Shown in pieces: positions 7,202-16,349 of a stretch of 26,961 nucleotides of DNA (positions are counted from its first letter, which is position 1; the number at the start of each line of letters is the position of its first letter). Source of the stretch: Bacteroidales bacterium (GTDB lineage Bacteria; Bacteroidota; Bacteroidia; Bacteroidales; UBA3663). Where the stretch lies: the NCBI GenBank assembly GCA_016293065.1, contig JAEDEY010000021.1, forward strand, positions 1 through 26,961. Direction: 5' to 3'. A program made the translations under genes and the position numbers. Under the pieces are notes generated by a model. That model was not told the DNA's origin and ran no database searches. It saw only the letters and a list, made by a program, of their open reading frames with translations.

Positions 7202-7237
7202 GAAGCATCCATGGAAAACATCGGTGCTTCTTTTTTT
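7202..7237 (+). terminator. Intrinsic terminator after the histone-like gene
   Basis: GAAGCATC (7202-7209) pairs with GGTGCTTC (7223-7230), with one G-T pair; AT/AT can extend the stem after a mismatch. Seven T's follow at 7231-7237. Confidence 0.8.
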
Positions 7238-7238
7238 G

Positions 7239-7253
7239 TGGTTAAACTAACCA
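7239..7253. repeat. Inverted repeat TGGTTA-AAC-TAACCA before the lnb-like gene
   Basis: A perfect 6-3-6 inverted repeat lies between the preceding terminator and the start at 7281. No TAnnTTTG promoter was found in this gap, so this element or read-through may govern the downstream genes. It could be a small operator or a chance palindrome. Confidence 0.35.
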
Positions 7254-7280
7254 ATTCTATCTTACTATATTATCAAAAAA

Positions 7281-8501
7281 ATGTCAAACATGGCATATCT
7301 CAAGCAACTGATTACATCAATCGTACTGATGGCAATATGCGCATCGGCAGATGGACAAATTATATTCTCTGATTCAACCCAAATAAGTATCCTTACCTGC
7401 TCGATGGGTGCTGATTCGTATGAGCGTTTTGGGCACACAGGTGTACGCATCAATGATTTGAAGAATGGTCAGGACATTGTATTCCACTGGGGTGTCTATG
7501 ACTTCGACGAGCCATGTTTCGTATTGAAGTTCATCAAAGGCATTACCGACTATCAGATTGGTGCCTGCTACACTTCAGACTTTATCAGACAATACAAGAG
7601 AAGAGGACTCGGCATGAAAGAGCAGAAGCTCAATCTCGACAGCAAGCAAAGGACTCAAGCCATAGCAGCTATTCTTGACAATTATAGACCCGAAAACCGC
7701 AAGTACCGTTACAATTTCTTTTTCGACAACTGCTCGACACGGCCATTCGACGTAATCAATGCCGCGACAGACAATGCCATAGAATATGACACCACATGGG
7801 TCAAGCCTATAACACTGAGAGACATGCTACAGGAGAAGACCTCAAAAAACAACTGGCTCGACTTCGGCATATCGCTAGCAGTGGCTACGCGCAGCGACCA
7901 AAAAGCTTCGTTTGGCGAACAGATGTTCCTGCCCGATTATCTAATGAAGGCTTATGACAACGCAACCATTGGCGGCCGAAAACTGGTAGAAGAGAAAAAC
8001 CTATTATTGGAAACAACACCCGAGACACTGGAACGCATTGATGACAAGATGATTCTGTTGTCGCCCAATGTCGTCTTCTCAGCATTGCTGATATTAGTCG
8101 TAATTTTCGTTATAGGTGCACGCACAAACAAGAGCAAGAGAATAGAGGTGATGGTAAAAGCCACAACTTGTATCATGCTGGCAGCATCGGGCATAACTGG
8201 CAGTATCATCTGGTTTCTCAACTTCTTTTCACTTCACCCTGCAGTCGATCATAATGTCAATTGTCTATGGCTTTTGCCCACAAACATCATTTTTGCAGCA
8301 TTAATTTGGGTAAAATCGGCAGAAAAAGTCAATCGTATTTACTTTTTTATTATCTTTGCGCTCACAATTGCGTACGCGATCATAAATATAGGGATTATAC
8401 ATCAGTATATCAACCCTGCTTTTTGGCCACTGTTAGGAGCTCTCATAGTGATGAGTGGCCATCATATTTTGGGCAACAGACATGAAGAAGAACTCTCATA
8501 A
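7281..8501 (+). CDS. lnb: DUF4105 membrane protein, Lnb-like lipoprotein N-acyltransferase
   Basis: A 406-residue protein with an N-terminal signal or anchor, a periplasmic papain/NlpC-like domain, and about five C-terminal membrane spans (from about residue 260). The periplasmic domain shows His52 in YERFGHTGVRI and Cys151 in FFFDNCSTRPFD, the expected catalytic pair of the DUF4105/Lnb_N family. Lnb proteins were reported as the enzymes that N-acylate lipoproteins in Bacteroides, which lack a standard Lnt; assignment here rests on domain layout and these residues. It would act on the periplasmic side of the inner membrane after Lgt and LspA. The start at 7281 is not certain; an ATG nine bases later (7290) is equally good. 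The gene overlaps the next by 20 bases, so the two are probably co-translated. Family is confident; specific activity less so. Confidence 0.82.
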   Translation: MSNMAYLKQLITSIVLMAICASADGQIIFSDSTQISILTCSMGADSYERFGHTGVRINDLKNGQDIVFHWGVYDFDEPCFVLKFIKGITDYQIGACYTSDFIRQYKRRGLGMKEQKLNLDSKQRTQAIAAILDNYRPENRKYRYNFFFDNCSTRPFDVINAATDNAIEYDTTWVKPITLRDMLQEKTSKNNWLDFGISLAVATRSDQKASFGEQMFLPDYLMKAYDNATIGGRKLVEEKNLLLETTPETLERIDDKMILLSPNVVFSALLILVVIFVIGARTNKSKRIEVMVKATTCIMLAASGITGSIIWFLNFFSLHPAVDHNVNCLWLLPTNIIFAALIWVKSAEKVNRIYFFIIFALTIAYAIINIGIIHQYINPAFWPLLGALIVMSGHHILGNRHEEELS

Positions 8502-10095
8502 CGCAACCCTTCTGCTGACTTCGGCTCTGGTACTCCTTGCGAGTATCAATGTCATAGCTGTGACAGCACAGGACAGAAAATCAACAACGACGCCAAAGCT
8601 CATCGTAGGCATCGCTGTCGATCAGCTGCGCACCGACTACCTTCAGGCCTTGAGAGGAAAACTGAGCGAACACGGGCTAAAAAAACTCTTTGACGAGGGA
8701 ATGGTGTATGAGAATGTCGTCTTTGACTTCGACAACCCAGACGCTACCGCAGCCCTTGCCGTACTTGCCACTGGTGCCGACCCATTCTACAACGGTGTGC
8801 CTTCGTCCAGCATCTACAACAAACAGATGCTCCGACACCAGTCGGTTTTCTTTGATAAGAATTATATTGGCAACACCACTTCGGCTACCCTTTCGCCTAA
8901 AGCCCTCATCGGTTCGACCCTTGCCGACGAACTGAAGATTGCCACATCGGGTGCTTCGAAAGTCTTTGCCATAGCGTCTGAAGCCGAGTCGGCAATCATA
9001 TCAGCCGGACATGCCGCCAACTGTGTCATCTGGCTCGATGACCGTCTTGGGCAATGGGCTTCGTCAACCTATTACAAAGAATTTCCCAACTACATAGTAA
9101 GACAGAACTACGATAAGCCTCTTTTTATCGAGTTCAATGCCAAGACATCTTGGCGGCCAACGGACAACAGCAACAACGGTCGCGATTTGATGCCATATCA
9201 CTATGTGTCGAATCCATTTTCGCATACTTTCTATCAAGGCAACAGACCTGTATATCAATGGGTCAAGACCAGTCCGCTGATCAACAATGCCATCACTGAG
9301 TTGACGAAGGTATGTATCAGACAGAGCCAGCTTGGACAAAGCCAGAACACCGACATGCTGCAGCTCACGTTCTATGCAGGCACATACATGCGAGAAAGCC
9401 CAGAGCGATATGCCGAAGAACTGCAAGATATATATCTGAGACTCGACCAGAATATTGCGGATTTGTTGTCGGTGATTGATACGCATGTGGGTCTGTCGAA
9501 CACCTTCATATACCTTACAGGTACAGGAGCTACAGACAACAATAGCACCGATGTGCCAGGAACACTATCGGGAGAGTTCAATGCTGCCAGATGCTCTGCC
9601 TTGCTCAACAGTTACCTCATCTCGCTCTATGGACAAGGGACATGGGTTGAAGGATTCAGCAACCTTCAGATCTACCTTAACCACAAGACTATCGAGGACA
9701 AGAAACTCGCATTGGCAGAGGTGCAACAGTCGGCTGCACAATTTGTCACTATGTTCAGCGGAGTGGGCGATGCTGTATCTGCACAGCAGATTCTGCATCA
9801 AGACTTCGGCGAACGTATCACCAGAATGCGAAGAGGCTATAACAAGACCTTCGGTGGGGACATTATCGTGCAGTTGCAACCAGGGTGGTCGTTCAAGATG
9901 GATGACAAAACTCCTGCCAAGCCGCAGATACGCAGCGACATTGCTCCTGGTCCGCTAATTATCTTTGCCCCTGGCAAGATTTCGGCAAAGCACATCAGCA
10001 AGCCTGTCAATGCTACAGCCGTAGCCCCTACGGTTGCCAAATGCATCAAGATAAGGGCTCCAAGTGGAAGCCGCGACCTACCACTTGAACATTAA
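8482..10095 (+). CDS. Alkaline-phosphatase-superfamily protein lacking most metal ligands
   Basis: A 537-residue exported protein (signal peptide about residues 1-30, ending VTAQ). The fold is that of PafA-like or nucleotide pyrophosphatase-like members: LIVGIAVDQLRTDYL keeps the first metal Asp47, and Thr89 in NPDATAALAVLATG lies at or next to the nucleophile. The other metal sites are not recognisable. Where relatives have a D..H motif before YLRLD there is AGTYMRESP (299-307). Where relatives have ADHG there is LTGTGATD (345-352). The C-terminal HG-containing motif before the PLIIF strand (491-495) is IRSDIAPG. The start at 8482 (MKKNSHN) gives a proper signal peptide; an upstream ATG at 8455 does not. 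It sits between lnb and secA with a 20-base overlap upstream. It is probably a non-catalytic or altered periplasmic member; function unknown. Confidence 0.82.
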   Translation: MKKNSHNATLLLTSALVLLASINVIAVTAQDRKSTTTPKLIVGIAVDQLRTDYLQALRGKLSEHGLKKLFDEGMVYENVVFDFDNPDATAALAVLATGADPFYNGVPSSSIYNKQMLRHQSVFFDKNYIGNTTSATLSPKALIGSTLADELKIATSGASKVFAIASEAESAIISAGHAANCVIWLDDRLGQWASSTYYKEFPNYIVRQNYDKPLFIEFNAKTSWRPTDNSNNGRDLMPYHYVSNPFSHTFYQGNRPVYQWVKTSPLINNAITELTKVCIRQSQLGQSQNTDMLQLTFYAGTYMRESPERYAEELQDIYLRLDQNIADLLSVIDTHVGLSNTFIYLTGTGATDNNSTDVPGTLSGEFNAARCSALLNSYLISLYGQGTWVEGFSNLQIYLNHKTIEDKKLALAEVQQSAAQFVTMFSGVGDAVSAQQILHQDFGERITRMRRGYNKTFGGDIIVQLQPGWSFKMDDKTPAKPQIRSDIAPGPLIIFAPGKISAKHISKPVNATAVAPTVAKCIKIRAPSGSRDLPLEH

Positions 10096-10128
10096 CAAAA
10101 ACAAATAAAAAAATAATCAAATACATAT

Positions 10129-13100
10129 ATGAATTTTAACGATTTATTAAAGAAGATCTTTGGCAACAAGTCTCAGCGAGACCTCAAGGAGATTCAGCCA
10201 TGGGTTGACAAAATCAAGGCTGCATATCCTGCCATAGAGTCATTGAGCAACGACGAACTGCGAGCTCGCACACAGGCCATCATGCAGAGACTGCAGGAAT
10301 CGGTAGCCGACGACCGCAAGAAGATTGAAGAACTCAAGGCAGGTGTAGAAAGCCTTGAAGTAGAGAAACGTGAAGCTGTATGGAACGAGATCGACAAGAT
10401 CAAGAAGAACGTGCTTGACACATTGGAGAAGGGACTTATGGATGCCCTCCCAGAAGTGTTTGCCATTGTGAAGAATACTGGCTATCGTTTTGCCAATAAT
10501 GAGACAATCGAGGTGACAGCCACCGACATGGACCGCGAACTTGCCGCTACAAAAGACTTCGTAACAATCGAAGGCGACAAGGCTATTTATAATACTACAT
10601 GGATGGCAGGAGGCAATCCTGTGCATTGGGACATGGTACACTATGACGTACAGTTGTTTGGTGGTGTAGTGCTTCACAAGGGCAAGATCGCCGAAATGGC
10701 AACAGGTGAAGGTAAAACCCTTGTGGCCACACTTCCTGTATTCCTAAATGCCCTCACCCACAATGGAGTCCATGTAGTTACAGTCAACGACTACCTCGCC
10801 AAGCGCGACTGCGAATGGATGGGGCCACTCTATCAGTTCCATGGACTAACAGTTGATTGCATCGACCGCTATCAGCCTAACAGTGACTTGCGTCGCCGTG
10901 CCTACAACTGTGATATTACCTTCGGTACCAACAATGAATTTGGCTTCGACTATCTCCGCGACAATATGGCCACACACCCTGAGGACCTCGTTCAGCGCGA
11001 ACACAACTATGCCATTGTCGATGAGGTCGATTCGGTGCTTATCGACGATGCCCGTACACCACTCATCATCAGCGGTCCGGTTCAACGCACGAGCGAATAC
11101 AGTGACGAGGAGCTATACCAGGAATATCGTCCACGAGTAGAACGTGTAGTAGCTGCCCAGAAGAAACTATTTAACGAACTGCTTACTGAGGCGAAGAAAA
11201 AAGTCAACAGTGCTGACAAGGAGACAAAAGACGAAGGAGCCACTCAGCTGTATCGTGCATATCGCGCTTGGCCAAAGAACTCTGCCCTGATCAAGTTCCT
11301 AAGCGAGCCTGGAGTCAAGCAAGAACTGCTTCGAGCAGAGGCATATTACCTACAGGACAACCGCAAAGAGATGCCTGTGGCTTTGGAACCACTATACTTC
11401 GCCATCGAAGAAAAGAACAAGCAGGTGGATCTGACCGACAAGGGTATAGCACTCCTCTCAAACGACCTCGAAGACCAGACATTTTTCGTATTGCCTGACG
11501 TGGGCACAGAGATAGCGGCTATCGACAGCGAAAACATCTCTAAGGAAGAAAAGCTCCAGAAGAAAGACGAGCTTATGTCGAACTATGTAACAAAGGCTGA
11601 ACGTGTACATGCCGTTGACCAGTTGCTCAAGGCCTATACAATGTTTGACAAGGATGTTGACTATATCGTGAGCGAAGACGGTAAGGTAAAGATTGTAGAT
11701 GAGCAGACTGGCCGAATCATGGAGGGTCGCCGTTGGAGCGATGGCCTTCACCAGGCTGTAGAAGCCAAGGAGCATGTACATGTTGAGGCTACTACACAGA
11801 CCTATGCCACCATTACCCTCCAGAACTATTTCCGTATGTACCATAAGCTCTCGGGCATGACAGGCACAGCCGAGACAGAAGCTGGTGAGTTCTGGGATAT
11901 CTATAAGCTCGATGTGGTTAGCATACCAACCAATCGCCCTATCGCGCGTAAAGATTTAAATGATCGCGTGTATAAGACCCGTAGAGCAAAGTACAAGGCT
12001 GTCATTGCACAAGCCAAAGAATATGTGGCGCAAGGTCGTCCAGTACTCATAGGCACAACCTCGGTCGAGATATCGCAGAACCTTGAGCGCATGTTCATAC
12101 AGAACGGTATCAGGCCACAGGTCTTGAACGCCAAGCTGCACCAGCGCGAGGCTGACATTGTGGCACAGGCAGGACAGTCATCGACAGTGACCATCGCCAC
12201 AAACATGGCAGGACGAGGTACAGATATCAAGCTCTCGCAGGCGGTGAAAGATGCTGGAGGTCTTGCCATTATCGGTACAGAGCGTCATGAATCACGTCGT
12301 GTTGACCGTCAGTTGCGAGGTCGTGCAGGCCGTCAGGGAGATCCAGGCTCATCGGTCTTCTTCGTATCACTCGAAGACAACCTGATGCGAATCTTTGGCT
12401 CGGACCGCATCGCCAAAGTAATGGACAGCAAGATGTTTGGCATGGCCGACGACGATGTAATAGAGCATCCATGGCTCAACAAGAGCATCGAAACAGCGCA
12501 GAAGAAAGTAGAGGAGAACAATTTCGGTATCCGCAAACGCCTTCTCGAATACGATGATGTAATGAATGCTCAGCGTGAAGTAGTCTATACTCGTCGCCGT
12601 CATGCACTCATGGGAGAGCGTATTGGCATAGACTTCATGAATATGGCCTACGATGTGGCAAGTAATATCGTCGGCAACTTTGACGACTCTGGCGACTTCT
12701 CAGAATTACAGATGGAGGTATTCCGCAACTTCGGCATCGACGTTCCATTTACAGAAGAAGAAGCCAAGCGCCTGAAAACTGAAGATAAAGCCAACATGAT
12801 ATACGAAGTTGCTATGCAGGGCTTTAACCGACGCAGCGATGCACTGGCAGAAACGATAGGTCCACGTCTTGTAGAGCTGTATGAGAGATTCAAGGAGGGT
12901 GGACAAATCAAGAATATCATCGTACCATTCACTGATGGAAAACGCTTCTACAACATACCATGCAACCTGGAAGAAGCCGCACAAACCAAGGGAAAGAGCG
13001 TAATGAAGACCTTCTTGAAAGTTATCCTTCTCCACACCATCGACGATGCATGGAAGCTCAACCTGCGTGACCTCGACGACCTCAAGCAGTCGGTTCAGAA

Positions 13101-13491
13101 TGCACAATATGAGCAGAAAGACCCTCTCCTCATCTACAAGCTCGAATCATATCATATCTTCGAGCGCATGGTACAGAAGATGAACTCGAAGGCCGTAAGC
13201 ATACTCATGAGAAGTCAGCTTCATATGCCAGAGCAGGAAGAAGTGAAAGAGGCTGCACCTGAACGCCGTCAAGATTACAACCGAATGCAAGCCAGCCATG
13301 CTCAGGCACAGTCGCTTGCCGAGCGTCAGGCAGCAGCAGCCCGTCAGGCTCAAGGCGGTTCGGCAGCACAAACGCCTCAACAACCCATGCAGCGCACTCC
13401 TATCGTAGCTCAGCCTCACGTTGGACGTAACGACCTTTGTCCTTGCGGCTCTGGCAAGAAATATAAGAACTGCCACGGAAGAAGCCTTTAA
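10129..13491 (+). CDS. secA: Protein translocase ATPase SecA
   Basis: A 1,120-residue SecA, the motor that pushes preproteins through SecYEG using ATP. Visible parts are the Walker A motif ATGEGKT (191-197), the Walker B region VDEVDSVLIDDARTPLIISG (from about 297), the preprotein-crosslinking segment, and the second nucleotide-binding fold (TIATNMAGRGTDI; RRVDRQLRGRAGRQGDPGSS). The helical scaffold/wing region precedes a Gln/Ala-rich linker. The C-terminal zinc motif has Cys1104, Cys1106, Cys1115 and His1116 (LCPCGSGKKYKNCH). It is longer than E. coli SecA (901 residues) mainly through an insertion around residues 340-450, as in other Bacteroidota. It starts 33 bases after the phosphatase-like gene and is followed after 32 bases by folB, so it may be co-transcribed. 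No frameshift is seen. Confidence 0.98.
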   Translation: MNFNDLLKKIFGNKSQRDLKEIQPWVDKIKAAYPAIESLSNDELRARTQAIMQRLQESVADDRKKIEELKAGVESLEVEKREAVWNEIDKIKKNVLDTLEKGLMDALPEVFAIVKNTGYRFANNETIEVTATDMDRELAATKDFVTIEGDKAIYNTTWMAGGNPVHWDMVHYDVQLFGGVVLHKGKIAEMATGEGKTLVATLPVFLNALTHNGVHVVTVNDYLAKRDCEWMGPLYQFHGLTVDCIDRYQPNSDLRRRAYNCDITFGTNNEFGFDYLRDNMATHPEDLVQREHNYAIVDEVDSVLIDDARTPLIISGPVQRTSEYSDEELYQEYRPRVERVVAAQKKLFNELLTEAKKKVNSADKETKDEGATQLYRAYRAWPKNSALIKFLSEPGVKQELLRAEAYYLQDNRKEMPVALEPLYFAIEEKNKQVDLTDKGIALLSNDLEDQTFFVLPDVGTEIAAIDSENISKEEKLQKKDELMSNYVTKAERVHAVDQLLKAYTMFDKDVDYIVSEDGKVKIVDEQTGRIMEGRRWSDGLHQAVEAKEHVHVEATTQTYATITLQNYFRMYHKLSGMTGTAETEAGEFWDIYKLDVVSIPTNRPIARKDLNDRVYKTRRAKYKAVIAQAKEYVAQGRPVLIGTTSVEISQNLERMFIQNGIRPQVLNAKLHQREADIVAQAGQSSTVTIATNMAGRGTDIKLSQAVKDAGGLAIIGTERHESRRVDRQLRGRAGRQGDPGSSVFFVSLEDNLMRIFGSDRIAKVMDSKMFGMADDDVIEHPWLNKSIETAQKKVEENNFGIRKRLLEYDDVMNAQREVVYTRRRHALMGERIGIDFMNMAYDVASNIVGNFDDSGDFSELQMEVFRNFGIDVPFTEEEAKRLKTEDKANMIYEVAMQGFNRRSDALAETIGPRLVELYERFKEGGQIKNIIVPFTDGKRFYNIPCNLEEAAQTKGKSVMKTFLKVILLHTIDDAWKLNLRDLDDLKQSVQNAQYEQKDPLLIYKLESYHIFERMVQKMNSKAVSILMRSQLHMPEQEEVKEAAPERRQDYNRMQASHAQAQSLAERQAAAARQAQGGSAAQTPQQPMQRTPIVAQPHVGRNDLCPCGSGKKYKNCHGRSL

Positions 13492-13523
13492 CTCTCTTAG
13501 GCTTCACAAAACGGTTAGGACTT

Positions 13524-13886
13524 ATGAAAAATATTATTGAAATCAAGAATTTGAAATTACAGGCTTTCCACGGTGTGCTTCCCCAAGAGCACATCGTGGG
13601 AAATCTTTATTCTATAGACCTCTCGCTCACAACAGACTTCTCGAAAGCAATGGACAACGACTCGCTCGACGATACCATCAGCTATGCAGATGTTGCCGAA
13701 ACAGTCAAGCAAGAGATGGAGATTCCAAGTCAGCTGCTCGAACATGTGGGTGGTAGGATAGTGAAACATCTAAAAGAGAAATGGGGGAACAAAATCGAAT
13801 GCATAGATCTCCGCATAGCCAAACTCTCTCCTCCTATCGGATTGGACATAGAAAACTGCTCTGTGAGAATCATTGTTAATAATTAA
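13524..13886 (+). CDS. folB: Dihydroneopterin aldolase
   Basis: A 120-residue enzyme converting 7,8-dihydroneopterin to 6-hydroxymethyl-dihydropterin and glycolaldehyde in folate synthesis. Catalytic and substrate residues match the family by number: Glu22 in FHGVLPQEH, Tyr54 in ISYADV, and Lys100 in IAKLSPPIG. Length is normal for the octameric FolB fold. It lies 32 bases after secA and 16 bases before the S9 peptidase gene, probably in the same transcript. Other folate genes are not in the window. Confidence 0.96.
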   Translation: MKNIIEIKNLKLQAFHGVLPQEHIVGNLYSIDLSLTTDFSKAMDNDSLDDTISYADVAETVKQEMEIPSQLLEHVGGRIVKHLKEKWGNKIECIDLRIAKLSPPIGLDIENCSVRIIVNN

Positions 13887-13902
13887 AATATTGAAAATTG
13901 TT

Positions 13903-16332
13903 ATGAAACGTCTTCTTCTATTATTATGGATTGTCGCTTTATTGGGCGTACAGAGCAAGGCTGAAGAACGACTTCCAGGTTACATTCAGGCAGAGAAGTT
14001 TACTGCCGAAAAGCTCCGTACACTATTATTCTCGACACAGGTGCAACCACATTGGATGGCAAATGGCACTTCGTTCTGGTATTCATATAAGACCAGTGAG
14101 GGAGAGCGATGGTATATTGTCAATACCTCTACCCGCCAACAGCGCGAACTCTTTGACCGTGATGAGATGGCAGCTCAACTCACAGAGATAGTCAAAGACC
14201 CATACGATGCACTCCACCTTCCTATCCGTAAACTCAAAGCTAAGGAAGACTGCCGTACATTTACATTCGAGGTAGAGTCGTCGCAAGATGAACCAAAGTT
14301 GGAAAAGAAGGACAAGAAAAGAGGCAAAAAACAGATGTTCTATTTCTCGTTCGACAGCCAAACTCGCAAGCTCAAGCAGATTGGTGAAGATGAGAAAGAA
14401 CCCAAACGTCTCAACTGGGGTACAATATCGCCTGACAAGAAGACTGTAATATACTCAAAAGACCTCAACCTCTATAAGATGAGCTATGAGGATTATGAGA
14501 AACTGCGTAAGAACGAGAATGACAGCACCGTGAACGAGATTCAGCTCACCTTCGATGGAGAGAAAGATTTCGGATGGGGGATGCCTGGCAACACTCTCAA
14601 TACCGACACCTTGCTAAACGGCAAGCGGCGTGGCATATATGGAGGTACATTCTCGCCAGACTCTCGTTACTTTGTAGCTCTGCTTGAAGACGAGCGTAAC
14701 GTGAAAGATCTGTGGGTCATCAACGTCATGGCCAATCCACGACCGACCCTTGAGACTTACAAATACCAGATGCCTGGAGAGAAAGAGTCTCCTGTGGTGC
14801 ACATGTATATTTTCGATCTCACGACAGGTGAACGCAAGGAAATCGACACTTGGCGATTCAAAGACCAGAGCCTTAGTATCAATCAAAAGACACGTGAGGT
14901 AAAAGACGCGGCTCTCGATGTACGTCCGTCAGTATGGCTTGGTGACAATAATCGTTTCTTCGTAACTCGTTCAAGCCGTGACCTACATCGCATCGATATT
15001 TGTACATACACCATTGGTCAAGATTCTTTGGTTCCAATCATAGAAGAGCGAATGAATACCTATCAGGAAGTGAAGCCTCTTCATGCCCTTAATAACGGTA
15101 AGGAGATTGTACAGTGGAGCGAACGAGACGGATGGGCTCACCTCTATCTATATGACGACAAGGGAAACTTAAAAAACCGCATTACCAAGGGCTCTTGGCA
15201 TGTAGAGAATATAGTCAAAGTCGATGACAAAGCACGTGTGGTCTATTTCCTTGCCTGTGGCATGAACAAGGACGAAAACCCATACTATGACCATCTTTAT
15301 CGCATTAATCTCGATGGCAGTGGGCTCAAGCAACTCACAAAGAAGGATTTCTTCCACGAAGTGACAATGACCGACGATTCACGTTATTGTATCGATAACT
15401 ACTCACGTGTAAATACTGTCCCTACAGCAGAACTCATCGATGTTTCTACAGGAGCCAAGGTTATGACACTACAGACAAGCGATTTCTCGCAGCTCTTTGC
15501 TGCCGGATATAAGTTCCCTGAGATATTCAAGGTCAAAGCCGCTGATGGCATCACCGACCTCTGGGGTACTATGTACAAGCCTTTCGACTTTGACTCAACC
15601 AAGGTCTATCCTATCATCGACTATGTATATCCAGGGCCTCAGGTTGAGGCAACATATTACCCATTCACACGTATGTCACCTCGTACTGACCGTCTGGCTC
15701 AGGCTGGGTTCATCGTAATAAGTGTAGGTCAGCGTGGCGGACATCCTTCCCGCAGCAAATGGTATCACAACTATGGATATGGTAACATGCGCGATTATCC
15801 ACTCGCAGACCACAAGTATGCCATAGAACAACTTGCGGCCCGCCATAGCTTCATAGACATTAACAAAGTGGGTATCCACGGACATTCGGGCGGAGGCTTC
15901 ATGTCAACAGCTGCCATGTGCCAGTACCCAGACTTCTTCAAGGTGGCAGTCTCTTGTGCCGGCAATCATGACAACAACATATACAACCGATGGTGGAGCG
16001 AGACACACCATGGAGTAAAAGAAGAGGTGAATGCAGAAGGAGATACAACCTTCGTTTATAAGATTGAGACCAACCCAAGCATTGCCAAGAACCTTAAGGG
16101 GCACCTTCTGCTCATACATGGCGACATCGACAACAACGTGCATCCGGGCAATACAATTCGTGTTGTCAATGCTCTGATCCGAGCAGGCAAGCGGTTCGAT
16201 ATGCTCGTGCTTCCACAGCAGCGCCATCATTTTGGTGAAATGGACGAATACTTCTACTGGCGACTTGTCGATTACTTCTCAGAGCATCTCCTCGGAAATA
16301 GCGAACATTCGATAGATATCCCAAAAAGGTAA
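13903..16332 (+). CDS. Exported S9 prolyl oligopeptidase family peptidase (DPP-IV-like)
   Basis: An 809-residue serine peptidase with a signal peptide (MKRLLLLLWIVALLGVQSKA, cleaved near residue 20). It has an N-terminal beta-propeller of the DPP-IV type (to about residue 560) and a C-terminal alpha/beta-hydrolase. The triad is Ser662 in GIHGHSGGGF, Asp743 in HGDIDNNVHP, and His775 in QQRHHF. Asn745 follows where DPP-IV has a substrate-binding Asn. Such periplasmic enzymes cut dipeptides, often after Pro or Ala, from imported peptides; here the serine motif is GHSGGG rather than GWSYGG. A charged Lys-rich stretch (KKDKKRGKKQ) occurs in the propeller. The start at 13903 is chosen for the signal peptide; an upstream ATG at 13873 would overlap folB. 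It ends 17 bases from the convergent sensor kinase gene. Specificity unknown. Confidence 0.92.
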   Translation: MKRLLLLLWIVALLGVQSKAEERLPGYIQAEKFTAEKLRTLLFSTQVQPHWMANGTSFWYSYKTSEGERWYIVNTSTRQQRELFDRDEMAAQLTEIVKDPYDALHLPIRKLKAKEDCRTFTFEVESSQDEPKLEKKDKKRGKKQMFYFSFDSQTRKLKQIGEDEKEPKRLNWGTISPDKKTVIYSKDLNLYKMSYEDYEKLRKNENDSTVNEIQLTFDGEKDFGWGMPGNTLNTDTLLNGKRRGIYGGTFSPDSRYFVALLEDERNVKDLWVINVMANPRPTLETYKYQMPGEKESPVVHMYIFDLTTGERKEIDTWRFKDQSLSINQKTREVKDAALDVRPSVWLGDNNRFFVTRSSRDLHRIDICTYTIGQDSLVPIIEERMNTYQEVKPLHALNNGKEIVQWSERDGWAHLYLYDDKGNLKNRITKGSWHVENIVKVDDKARVVYFLACGMNKDENPYYDHLYRINLDGSGLKQLTKKDFFHEVTMTDDSRYCIDNYSRVNTVPTAELIDVSTGAKVMTLQTSDFSQLFAAGYKFPEIFKVKAADGITDLWGTMYKPFDFDSTKVYPIIDYVYPGPQVEATYYPFTRMSPRTDRLAQAGFIVISVGQRGGHPSRSKWYHNYGYGNMRDYPLADHKYAIEQLAARHSFIDINKVGIHGHSGGGFMSTAAMCQYPDFFKVAVSCAGNHDNNIYNRWWSETHHGVKEEVNAEGDTTFVYKIETNPSIAKNLKGHLLLIHGDIDNNVHPGNTIRVVNALIRAGKRFDMLVLPQQRHHFGEMDEYFYWRLVDYFSEHLLGNSEHSIDIPKR

Positions 16333-16349
16333 CAATAGGAAAGAGAGAG

